Shown here: positions 44,403-50,470 of the stretch, piece by piece
Layout: every line of letters begins with the position of its first letter
Numbering within the stretch: position 1 is the stretch's first letter
From: Pseudonocardia ammonioxydans
GTDB lineage: Bacteria; Actinomycetota; Actinomycetes; Mycobacteriales; Pseudonocardiaceae
Length of the DNA: 50,470 nucleotides
Reading direction: 5' to 3'
Assembly (NCBI RefSeq): GCF_900115005.1
Contig: NZ_FOUY01000042.1
Span: 1 to 50,470, forward strand
Notes under the pieces: generated by a model
What the model saw: only the letters and a program-made list of their open reading frames with translations
Told to the model about the DNA's origin: nothing
Databases searched by the model: none
Translations under genes and position numbers: made by a program

Positions 44403-44789
44403 ATGCGTGACGACGTGCACCCCGTCCTGATCGTGCTCGGTACCGAGCCGGCCGACGGGAGCGTGCCGGCCGGGCAGGGTGTCGAGAATCTGCTCGCCGA
44501 CGCCGACACCGTCTTCGCCTTCCCGCACGGGCCCGAGTCGGTGGCCCTGTTCTACGCCGAGGCGTGGCGGGTCGAGCGGATCACACCCCGCGACGGTGTC
44601 TCCCGCGTCACCGCGTGGGCGACCTCCGATCCGGCGGGCACCGGCGTGTTGCTGGTGGCGGGGGACCCGTCGAGGGACGTCGCGCTGGGCGCGGTGCTCG
44701 ACGGGCTCGGCCGTACGGCACCCGGCCTGGAGGTCCGCGTCCGCGCCGGCACCCGGGTGGCGCCGCCCCGCCGCAGCCCGCTGGGCTGA
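44403..44789 (+). CDS. Unknown 128-residue protein controlled by a cobalamin riboswitch
   Basis: I do not recognise a family. The protein is soluble-looking, with alternating strands and helices: VLIVLGTEP, then ADTVFAFPHGPESVALFYAEAW, VSRVTAWATSD, TGVLLVAGDPSRDVALGAVLDGL and a basic Pro/Arg tail. There is no Cys, signal peptide or membrane helix. A GAGGAGG site precedes the ATG. It is the only gene downstream of the second riboswitch and is convergent with dinB, so it forms a single-gene B12-regulated unit. A role in corrinoid synthesis, salvage or B12-independent bypass is inferred from regulation only. Confidence 0.82.
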   Translation: MRDDVHPVLIVLGTEPADGSVPAGQGVENLLADADTVFAFPHGPESVALFYAEAWRVERITPRDGVSRVTAWATSDPAGTGVLLVAGDPSRDVALGAVLDGLGRTAPGLEVRVRAGTRVAPPRRSPLG

Positions 44790-44823
44790 CCGGCGCCCGC
44801 ACCGCCCGGTTCGCGCCGGTCAG
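44786..44823. terminator. Hairpin shared by two convergent genes
   Basis: CTGACCGGCGC (44786-44796) pairs with GCGCCGGTCAG (44813-44823) around a 16-base loop. The stem contains the stop codons of both the riboswitch-controlled gene (TGA 44787-44789) and dinB (44820-44822). Confidence 0.6.
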
Positions 44824-46568
44824 GGGGCGGGGCGCCAGCTGTGCAGCGGGTCCGCCCGGGTGAGGTCCGGGTCGGCGGCGTCGAGCGTGCGCGTGCGCCC
44901 GGGACCGGTCCACACCGTCTCGAAGCGCACGGTGACGCGGCCGTGGCCCGCGCCCTGCACCCAGCCGTGCCCGTGCTCGCGGTGGTGGGCGTCGTCGCCT
45001 GCCCGCCACGGACGCTCCGGATCCGGGTCCCGGTACCAGCGGGTGGGGCCGGGGCCGATCTCCGGTGCGGCGGGGGCGACCGGGGTGGCGGTGACGACGG
45101 TCCGGCCGTCGGGTGCCGGGCCGCCGGGCGCGGTCCCGGCGAGGTCCGTGCCGCCGAGTGCCGGATCACCGGGCGCCGGATCACCGAGTGCTGTGCCGCC
45201 GAGTGCTGTGCCGCCACCGGGTGCCGGGTCGTCGAGCGCTGTGCTGCCGGGGGCCGGATCGTCGAGGCCCGTGCTGTCGAGCGCCAGGTCATCGAGTGCC
45301 GGATCACCGGGTGCTGCGCCGCCGGGTGCCGGGTCCCCGAGTGCTGGTTCGTCGAGTGCTGGGTCGCCGGGTGCTGGGGCGCCGGGCTCAGTGCCGGCGA
45401 GCCCCGTGTCGTCCGGTGGTGCGGGTGCCGCCGTCCAGCCCTCGTCGGAGGGCACCGCGTCGAACAGCGCCAGCGGCGGCTCCTCGCCGAAGCCGGACAC
45501 CGACACCCCGAGCAGCCGCACCCCGCCCTCGCCGACGGCCGCGTCGGCGAGCCGCCGCGCCACCGCCGACAGCGTGGACAGCTCGCGGCTGGGGAACGGC
45601 GTCGTCTCGGACCGGGTGTGGGTCTGGAAGTCCCCGGTCCGGGCCTTGACGGTCACGGTGCGGGCGGCCCGGCCGTCGGCGACCAGCCGCCGGTGCACCG
45701 CCACGCAGATCGACTCCACGGCCTCGTGCACCGCGGTCATCGTCGTCAGGTCGGTGTCGAACGTCGTCTCCGCACTGATCTGCTTGGCCGCTCCGCGCGG
45801 GGCGACCGGGCGGTCGTCGATCCCGCGGGCCAGGCGGTGCAGCTCGGTACCCATCGCGGTGCCGAGGACGCCGGCGACCTCGCGCCCGTCCATCGCGGCG
45901 AGCTGCCCGATCGTCTCGATCCCGATCTTCCGCAGAGCCTCGCCGGACACCGGCCCGATGCCCCACAGCGACCGCACCGGCAGCGGGGCGAGCACGTCGT
46001 CCTGCTCGGCGTGGGCGACCACCCGCAGGCCGTCCGGCTTGGCCAGCTCGGAGGCGATCTTGGCGATCTGCTTGCCCGAGCCGGCCCCGACCGATGCCGG
46101 CAGCCCGGTGCGGTCCCGCACGGCCGCGCGCAGGGCCGTCCCGAACTCCTCGACATCCGACGGTGACGCGCCGGCCAGCGCCGGCGGCTCGATGAACGCC
46201 TCGTCCACCGACACCGGTTCCAGCACCGGGGAGAACTCGGCGAGCACACCCATGACCTCGTCCGAGATCGCCTTGTACAACGGGAACCGCGGCGGCAGCA
46301 CGGTCGCGTGCGGGCAGCGGCGCCGGGCCTGGCCCATCGGCATCGCCGACCGCGCCCCGAACACGCGTGCCTGGTAGCTGGCGCCCGCGACGACGCCCCG
46401 CGGGCCGGCACCGCCGACGAGCACCGGGCGGTCGGCCAGCGTCGGGCGGGTGAGCTGCTCGACGGACGCGAAGAACGCGTCCATGTCCAGGTGCAGGACC
46501 CAGCGGGCCGAGCCCGCCGTGGTGGTGTCGAGGCTCGTCCCGCCGGTGCTGCGCTCGGGCCGGGTCAC
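44820..46568 (-). CDS. dinB: DNA polymerase IV (Y family) with a repeat-rich linker
   Basis: A 582-residue translesion polymerase. Palm residues are LDMDAFFASVEQ with Asp28/Asp30 and SVDEAF with Asp122/Glu123. The thumb (SVGAGSGKQIAKIASELAKPDG, GIGPVSGEAL) and little finger are complete to about residue 375. Then about 17 pentapeptide repeats (391-477) lead to a C-terminal domain with HHREHGHGWVQGAGHGRVTVRFET and ADPL, known from actinobacterial DinB proteins. GTG 46568 overlaps the stop of the phosphopantetheinyl transferase (GTGA). Family members are about 400-460 residues, so the linker is a real expansion. Confidence 0.95.
   Translation of the reverse strand: MTRPERSTGGTSLDTTTAGSARWVLHLDMDAFFASVEQLTRPTLADRPVLVGGAGPRGVVAGASYQARVFGARSAMPMGQARRRCPHATVLPPRFPLYKAISDEVMGVLAEFSPVLEPVSVDEAFIEPPALAGASPSDVEEFGTALRAAVRDRTGLPASVGAGSGKQIAKIASELAKPDGLRVVAHAEQDDVLAPLPVRSLWGIGPVSGEALRKIGIETIGQLAAMDGREVAGVLGTAMGTELHRLARGIDDRPVAPRGAAKQISAETTFDTDLTTMTAVHEAVESICVAVHRRLVADGRAARTVTVKARTGDFQTHTRSETTPFPSRELSTLSAVARRLADAAVGEGGVRLLGVSVSGFGEEPPLALFDAVPSDEGWTAAPAPPDDTGLAGTEPGAPAPGDPALDEPALGDPAPGGAAPGDPALDDLALDSTGLDDPAPGSTALDDPAPGGGTALGGTALGDPAPGDPALGGTDLAGTAPGGPAPDGRTVVTATPVAPAAPEIGPGPTRWYRDPDPERPWRAGDDAHHREHGHGWVQGAGHGRVTVRFETVWTGPGRTRTLDAADPDLTRADPLHSWRPAP
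45137..45396. repeat. 15-base tandem repeats inside dinB
   Basis: About 17 units of 15 bases, consensus GCCGAGTGCCGGGTC on the plus strand, encode [GD][DGS][PT]A[LP] on the minus strand. One unit is lengthened by three bases, keeping frame. Several neighbouring units differ by only one or two bases, which suggests recent slippage. Confidence 0.82.
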
Positions 46569-47278
46569 CGGCTCATGGTGCCCCGGACCACCGACAGGAC
46601 GGCGTCGCCGTCCGCGACCGTGATCACCGGGGCGACCGGCCCGGCGCCCGCGACCGCGCCGGGGTGATCGTCGTGCGGGGTGGCGACGTCGGCCACCCAC
46701 CAGGGGCCACCGGCGTCCGGCCAGTCCAGCACCTGGGCGGGCGTGCCCGGGGCGGACAGGGTGATCGCGTCCATCGGGCTCGCCAGCCCGGTCCCGGTCG
46801 CCTTGAGCAGGGCTTCCTTGCGGGTCCAGGTGATCAGGAAGCCCTCGGCGCCGGGCAGCGCGGCGTCCCGCTCGGCCGCGGAGAGCGCGTGCCGGGCGAG
46901 GCCGTCCAGATCGGAGAGCGGGCGGTGCCGCTCGACGTCCACCCCGACCGGGCCGGCCCCGAGTGCGACCCCGACCAGCCCGCCGGAGTGGGTGAGCGAG
47001 AAGCCCGGGTCGTCGGGCCGCCCGGCCAGCCGCGGCTTGCCGTGCGGCTTGCCGCAGTCGCAGGTGCGGTCCAGGTCGAGGGCGGCAGGGTCGATGTCGA
47101 GGTCGAGGTGCGAGGCCAGCACCAGGCGGGTGAGCGCGTGCGCGGCCAGGTAGCGGGCGCGATCCTCCGCGCGGCGGAACGCGGCCATCCGCGTGCGCTC
47201 GTGCTCGTCGAGCAGGGCGACGAGGTCGGGCCGGGACACCGGATCGGTCGGGGCGGCCCACCAGACGGTGACGGTCAC
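46565..47278 (-). CDS. 4'-phosphopantetheinyl transferase (Sfp type)
   Basis: A 237-residue enzyme that activates carrier proteins of fatty-acid, polyketide or non-ribosomal peptide systems from CoA. VGVDVERHRPL holds the metal-binding Asp114 and Glu116, and WTRKEALLKATGTGL at 151-165 holds the catalytic Glu/Lys residues. CDCGKPHGKP at 73-82 is the usual substrate-loop region. GTG 47278 was chosen because it begins the first strand (VTVWWA). The stop overlaps the dinB start, an unrelated function that is probably just co-transcribed. Confidence 0.93.
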   Translation of the reverse strand: MTVTVWWAAPTDPVSRPDLVALLDEHERTRMAAFRRAEDRARYLAAHALTRLVLASHLDLDIDPAALDLDRTCDCGKPHGKPRLAGRPDDPGFSLTHSGGLVGVALGAGPVGVDVERHRPLSDLDGLARHALSAAERDAALPGAEGFLITWTRKEALLKATGTGLASPMDAITLSAPGTPAQVLDWPDAGGPWWVADVATPHDDHPGAVAGAGPVAPVITVADGDAVLSVVRGTMSR

Positions 47279-47356
47279 GCCGTCCAGCCTCGCACGCGGT
47301 GTACCCGGCCGGGACCGTACCCGGGCGTCGACCACGGGCACGGTCCCGGAAGGGGA

Positions 47357-47635
47357 TCAGCCGGTCCGGCGGGCCGCGAAGTCCGTGCGGACGTGCGCGG
47401 GTTTCGCGTGCGGCGCCGGCCCGGCGTGGCGCGGAGCCGCCGGGCCGGTGTCGGTCGCCGTGCTGCGGCCGCGCCGCGCCGCGCGGCGCTCGGCACGGTT
47501 CGCCGGTCGCGGCGTGGCACCGCCCCCGGCGACGGGGCCTGCGGCCTGCGCTGCGTCGGTGCCGGCCGGGGCGGGACGGACCACCGTGTCGCCGGTGTGC
47601 TCCGGCCGGGTGGAAAGCGGGCTGGTGGTGCGCAT
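47357..47635 (-). CDS. Small basic, disordered protein of unknown function
   Basis: A 92-residue protein rich in Ala, Pro, Arg and Thr, with a basic core (RAERRAARRGR) and no Cys, hydrophobic segment or recognisable domain. Its main support is a perfect AGGAGG ribosome site five bases before the ATG. It is first in a unit with the phosphopantetheinyl transferase 78 bases downstream and is preceded by a structured leader holding a tiny ORF. An RNA- or DNA-binding role is only suggested by charge. Confidence 0.58.
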   Translation of the reverse strand: MRTTSPLSTRPEHTGDTVVRPAPAGTDAAQAAGPVAGGGATPRPANRAERRAARRGRSTATDTGPAAPRHAGPAPHAKPAHVRTDFAARRTG

Positions 47636-47709
47636 ACGGGCCTCCTGTGTGGATGAAGCACCCGCGACGGGTGCGGGTCGTCGGGGACACGAGGGGCCGG
47701 TGACGTGTT

Positions 47710-47748
47710 CCGGAACGGGCGCGCGACCGCGCGCAGGATCGGTTCCGG
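47710..47748 (-). other. Composite hairpin in the leader of the small basic ORF
   Basis: CCGGAAC (47710-47716) pairs with GTTCCGG (47742-47748). Inside it GCGCGCG (47719-47725) pairs with CGCGCGC (47728-47734). It lies between the candidate leader peptide and the 92-residue gene. Confidence 0.5.
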
Positions 47749-47784
47749 GCCCGGAGGTCGACGTCACGGGCCGGCGGCGAGGAA

Positions 47785-47802
47785 CGCGGAGTGTGCTCCG
47801 CG
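47785..47802 (-). other. Seven-bp hairpin just after the candidate leader peptide
   Basis: CGCGGAG (47785-47791) pairs with CTCCGCG (47796-47802) around a four-base loop. On the minus strand it begins five bases after the stop codon of the six-residue ORF, a spacing where a ribosome on the leader could affect folding. Confidence 0.45.
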
Positions 47803-47807
47803 GCGCT

Positions 47808-47828
47808 CTAGAGGAACCGGATCAGCAT
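47808..47828 (-). CDS. Candidate leaderless leader peptide of six residues (MLIRFL)
   Basis: On the minus strand an ATG at 47828 opens a frame reading MLIRFL then TAG. TATCCT ends exactly seven bases upstream, the arrangement of leaderless actinobacterial transcripts, so the mRNA would begin at this ATG. Hairpins follow. The small size makes chance a real possibility. Confidence 0.38.
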   Translation of the reverse strand: MLIRFL

Positions 47829-47835
47829 GGCGACG

Positions 47836-47841
47836 AGGATA
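47836..47841 (-). promoter_or_regulatory. Candidate -10 box for the leader transcript
   Basis: TATCCT on the minus strand, seven bases before the ATG of the six-residue ORF. Confidence 0.42.
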
Positions 47842-47880
47842 GGAAGCACCGCCACCGGCCGCCACCGATTTTCCCGCGGC

Positions 47881-47886
47881 TACCGT
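47881..47886 (+). promoter_or_regulatory. Candidate leaderless -10 box of the FAD oxidoreductase gene
   Basis: TACCGT ends seven bases before GTG 47894. Together with the -10 box at 47836-47841 it forms a compact divergent promoter pair. Confidence 0.42.
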
Positions 47887-47893
47887 CCGGGTG

Positions 47894-49036
47894 GTGGACG
47901 AGCGCGAGTACGGGACGGATCTGGTGGTCGTCGGCGGCGGGATCGCCGGCGTCTCGGTGGCCTACGAGCTGGCTGCGCACGCCGCGGTGGTGCTGCTCGA
48001 GGCCGAGTCCGACATGCCGGTGCACTCGACCGCACGGTCCGCGGCCACCTACATCCCCGGGCACGGCGCGGGCCCGTTCCGCGCGCTGATCGACGCCTCC
48101 GGGCCGCGGTTCGCCCGCCTGCAGGCGGAGCTCGGCACGCCCCCGCTGCTCGCCCCGCGGCCGGTGCTGCACCTCGGTGACGACGACGCGGGCGTGGCCG
48201 GGATCGAGGCCATGCTCGACGAGCAGCGCGGCGAGCCGGGCGCCCCCGTCGGGCTGGAGCCGGCGGAGGCGCTCCGGCGCGCACCCGTCCTGCGCCGGGC
48301 GCCGCGTGCGTCGGCCTGGGTCGCCGACGCGGCCGACGTCGACGCCACCGCCCTGCACGACGGCTACCGCCGGGGCCTGCGTGCCCGTGGCGGGACGGTG
48401 CTGCGCGGGGCCCGGGTGTGCGAGCCGGCCCGCGACGGCGCCGGCTGGGTGGTCCGGACGGACGCCGGTCACGTCGTCCGGGCCGGCGCCGTCGTCGACG
48501 CCGCGGGGGCGTGGGCCGACGAGATCGCCGCGCTCGCGGGCGTCCCGCGGGCGGGGCTCACCCCGTACCGGCGGACGATCGCCGCCTGCCCGGCGCCGGA
48601 CCCGTCGGTGCTGACGCCCGGGGGCGCCCCGCTGCCGATGATCGCCGACGCGGCCGAGCGCTGGTACCTCAAGCCCGAGGCCGACACCGTCCTGGTGTCC
48701 CCGGCGGACGAGACCCCGCAGGACCCCGGCGACGCCCGGCCCGACGAGCTCGACGTGGCGCTCGCCCTCGACCGGGTCGGCGAGGCCACCACGCTCGGGC
48801 TGCGGTCGGTGCGCACCGCCTGGGCGGGCCTGCGGACGTTCGCCCCGGACCGCGCACCCGTCCTGGGGGAGTGGCCGGACCATCCCGGGTTCCATTTCGT
48901 CGCGGGACAGGGCGGGTCCGGTATCGAGTCGGCGCCCGCGCTGGCCGCGCTGGCCGCGTCGGTGATCCTCGGGCGGGCGACCCCCGGCGATGTCGCGGTG
49001 GACCCCGCCGTGTGCTCGGTCACACGATTCGGGTGA
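47894..49036 (+). CDS. DadA/glycine-oxidase-like FAD-dependent oxidoreductase
   Basis: A 380-residue DAO-family flavoprotein. The N-terminal dinucleotide fold is LVVVGGGIAGVSVAYELAAH followed by LLEAESDMPVHSTARSAATY, which contacts FAD. The C-terminal FAD motif is HFVAGQGGSGIESAPALA. Relatives oxidise D-amino acids, glycine, sarcosine or similar amines; the substrate is unknown. GTG 47894 fits a leaderless start; GTG 47891 adds one residue. It stands alone before the P450 gene. Confidence 0.92.
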   Translation: MDEREYGTDLVVVGGGIAGVSVAYELAAHAAVVLLEAESDMPVHSTARSAATYIPGHGAGPFRALIDASGPRFARLQAELGTPPLLAPRPVLHLGDDDAGVAGIEAMLDEQRGEPGAPVGLEPAEALRRAPVLRRAPRASAWVADAADVDATALHDGYRRGLRARGGTVLRGARVCEPARDGAGWVVRTDAGHVVRAGAVVDAAGAWADEIAALAGVPRAGLTPYRRTIAACPAPDPSVLTPGGAPLPMIADAAERWYLKPEADTVLVSPADETPQDPGDARPDELDVALALDRVGEATTLGLRSVRTAWAGLRTFAPDRAPVLGEWPDHPGFHFVAGQGGSGIESAPALAALAASVILGRATPGDVAVDPAVCSVTRFG

Positions 49037-49037
49037 T

Positions 49038-49053
49038 GTAAGCGAGCGCTTAC
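49038..49053. promoter_or_regulatory. TetR-type palindrome upstream of the P450 gene
   Basis: GTAAGCG-AG-CGCTTAC is a perfect 16-base inverted repeat with a two-base centre. It lies 22 bases before the P450 ATG at 49076 and begins two bases after the oxidoreductase stop. This form is typical for TetR-family repressors. No regulator gene is adjacent. Confidence 0.6.
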
Positions 49054-49075
49054 CCGGCGCTGGCACCATGGGGGC

Positions 49076-50287
49076 ATGGCGCTGACCACCACCGGCACCG
49101 AACAGCACGACCTGTTCTCGGGTGCGTTCTGGCAGGACCCCCACCCCGCGTACACCGCGCTGCGCGACGAGGAGCCGGTGCGCAAGGTCGCGCTGCCGGA
49201 CGGCGAGGCGTGGCTGATCACCCGCTACGCCGACGTCCGCGAGGCGTTCGTCGACCCGCGACTCAGCAAGGACTGGCGCTACACGCTGCCCGAGGACCAG
49301 CGGGCGGGGCAGCCGGCCGCGCCCACCCCGATGATGATCCTGATGGACCCGCCGGACCACACGCGGCTGCGCAAGCTGGTGAGCCGGTCGTTCACCGTCC
49401 GCCGGATGAACGAGCTGCGGCCGCGGGTCGAGGAGATCGCCCAGGAGCTGCTGGACCGGCTGCCGTCCGAGGGCACCGTCGACCTGATGCGCGAGTACGC
49501 CTTCCAGGTCCCGGTGCTGGTGATCTGCGAGCTGCTCGGCGTGCCGGCCGAGGACCGGGACGACTTCTCGGCGTGGTCGTCGGTGATGGTCGACGAGTCA
49601 CCGGCCGAGGAGAAGTTCGCGGCGATGGGGAAGCTGCACGGCTACCTGACCGAGCTGCTGGAGCGCAAGCGCACCGAGCCCGACGAGGCGCTGCTGTCGT
49701 CGCTGCTCGCGGTCAGCGACGAGGACGGTGACCGGCTCTCGTCCGAGGAGCTGGTCGCGATGGCGATGCTGCTGCTGATCGCCGGGCACGAGACGACGGT
49801 GAACCTCATCGGCAACGGCGTGCTCGCCCTGCTGACCCATCCCGAGCAGCGTGCGCAGCTGGCGGCCGATCCGTCGCTGATCACGTCGGCGGTCGAGGAG
49901 TTCCTGCGGTTCGAGTCGCCGGTGTCGAACGCCCCGATGCGGTTCACGAGCGAGGACGTGACCTACTCGGGCGTGACGATCCCGGCCGGGTCGACCGTCA
50001 TGCTCGGGCTGGCCGCGGCCAACCGGGACCCGGAGTGGGCCGAGCGTCCGGAGGAGCTGGACCTCGGGCGGGACTCTTCGGCCGGGGTGTTCTTCGGCCA
50101 CGGCATCCACTTCTGCCTCGGGGCCCAGCTCGCCCGGAACGAGGGCCGCGCGGCGATCGGGATGCTGCTCGAGCAGCGGCCGGAGCTGGCGCTGGCCGTG
50201 GCCCCGGAGGAGCTGACCTACCGGGAGTCGAGCCTGGTCCGCGGGCTCACGAGCATGCCCGTCGTCGCGGGACCCGCGGCCCGGTGA
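49076..50287 (+). CDS. Cytochrome P450 (class I bacterial, CYP107-like)
   Basis: A 403-residue soluble P450. The I-helix oxygen motif is LIAGHETT near 234-241, the K-helix ExxR is E275-R278, and the heme loop FGHGIHFCLG gives Cys347. All key residues are present. It needs a ferredoxin and reductase, neither adjacent here. The substrate is unknown. ATG 49076 starts the usual N-terminus; ATG 49068 is out of frame. The upstream palindrome suggests induction by a small molecule. Confidence 0.96.
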   Translation: MALTTTGTEQHDLFSGAFWQDPHPAYTALRDEEPVRKVALPDGEAWLITRYADVREAFVDPRLSKDWRYTLPEDQRAGQPAAPTPMMILMDPPDHTRLRKLVSRSFTVRRMNELRPRVEEIAQELLDRLPSEGTVDLMREYAFQVPVLVICELLGVPAEDRDDFSAWSSVMVDESPAEEKFAAMGKLHGYLTELLERKRTEPDEALLSSLLAVSDEDGDRLSSEELVAMAMLLLIAGHETTVNLIGNGVLALLTHPEQRAQLAADPSLITSAVEEFLRFESPVSNAPMRFTSEDVTYSGVTIPAGSTVMLGLAAANRDPEWAERPEELDLGRDSSAGVFFGHGIHFCLGAQLARNEGRAAIGMLLEQRPELALAVAPEELTYRESSLVRGLTSMPVVAGPAAR

Positions 50288-50289
50288 AC

Positions 50290-50319
50290 CGGTTCGGCGG
50301 TCCGTGGCCCGCCGAACCG
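50290..50319. terminator. Hairpin between convergent P450 and CoA-transferase genes
   Basis: CGGTTCGGCGG (50290-50300) and CCGCCGAACCG (50309-50319) form an 11-bp perfect stem with an eight-base loop, three bases after the P450 stop. Confidence 0.72.
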
Positions 50320-50347
50320 CACACACGCCGCGTCAGTGCTGCGGCAG

Positions 50348-50470
50348 TCAGTGCAGCGGTGCCCCGGTCTTCTCACGGACCTCGTCCGCGCTGACGCCGG
50401 GGGCGGTCTCGACCAGCTCGAGCCCGTCCCCGGTCACGTCGATCACGGCCAGGTCGGTGACGATCCGGGT
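50348..50470 (-). CDS. scoB: 3-oxoacid CoA-transferase subunit B, C-terminal end (partial)
   Basis: The last 40 codons are present and the rest lies beyond the right edge. The sequence IVTDLAVIDVTGDGLELVE followed by GVSADEVREKTGAPL is the conserved end of the beta subunit of succinyl-CoA:3-oxoacid CoA-transferases (ScoB/CatJ/PcaJ). Which acid is used cannot be told from this fragment. Confidence 0.85.
   Translation of the reverse strand, partial: TRIVTDLAVIDVTGDGLELVETAPGVSADEVREKTGAPLH

Noticed and set aside
45137..45396. Pentapeptide-repeat (quadrilateral beta-helix) domain in DinB
   Set aside because: The repeat [GD][DGS][PT]A[LP] lacks the A[DN]LxX pattern with a central Leu/Phe needed for that fold; it reads as a flexible linker.

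Overview
The window is GC-rich (roughly 73% G+C by eye), densely coded actinobacterial chromosome. A 13E12-type DUF222/HNH protein, an SsgB-family sporulation regulator, a DUF5709 protein, an EphD-like fusion, the aerobic (late cobalt insertion) cobalamin pathway, heavy use of GTG starts and many leaderless promoters all suggest Pseudonocardia or a close relative. That placement is inference; there is no rRNA or other direct marker. No tRNA, CRISPR array or complete mobile element was seen. The only mobile-element hint is a 70-base gene end at the left edge.

Layout. 1-9.7 kb: DUF222/HNH protein; a tightly overlapping minus-strand operon of EphD-like hydrolase/SDR fusion, ferritin-like diiron protein and PDR-type reductase; a divergent alpha/beta hydrolase plus enoyl-CoA hydratase; an Nramp metal transporter; GNAT; YigZ; and a 39-residue small ORF. 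9.7-13.9 kb: a sugar cluster with a sodium:solute symporter, a small membrane protein, a DeoR repressor and galT, without an adjacent galK. 14-17.2 kb: a membrane-anchored NlpC/P60 protein and a GT2 glycosyltransferase, separated by 620 bases rich in palindromes. 17.2-25.9 kb: a GntR-centred catabolic module with a CaiB CoA-transferase, an atypical crotonase, a MatC-like dicarboxylate carrier, a serine-glyoxylate-type aminotransferase and a fused FAD/Fe-S 2-hydroxyacid dehydrogenase. Two of its intergenic regions share a GTATACCGT operator-like motif.

25.9-33.7 kb: GT4 glycosyltransferase, cobF, SRPBCC protein, TetR, DUF5709 protein, SsgB, a lipoprotein, an acyl-CoA synthetase and a flavin reductase. 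33.7-44.8 kb: the main cobalamin region with cobD, a PAP2-like protein, SURF1 (opposite strand), cobQ, a fused ChlI/ChlD-type chelatase subunit, cobO, cobB, cobE and cysG/cobA. Two cobalamin riboswitches flank cysG. The second controls a 128-residue protein that I do not recognise, which is one of the most interesting objects here. 44.8-50.5 kb: dinB with about 17 pentapeptide repeats, a phosphopantetheinyl transferase, a small basic ORF behind a candidate six-residue leader peptide and hairpins, a DadA-like oxidase, a cytochrome P450 behind a TetR-type palindrome, and the 3' end of a CoA-transferase beta subunit gene.

Together the genes cover B12 synthesis, catabolism of organic acids through CoA and glyoxylate chemistry, redox enzymes for lipid-like substrates, and cell-envelope or sporulation functions. 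Short GC-rich tandem repeats with periods of 14-16 bases recur at gene starts, gene ends and in interdomain linkers, which suggests replication slippage is active in this genome.
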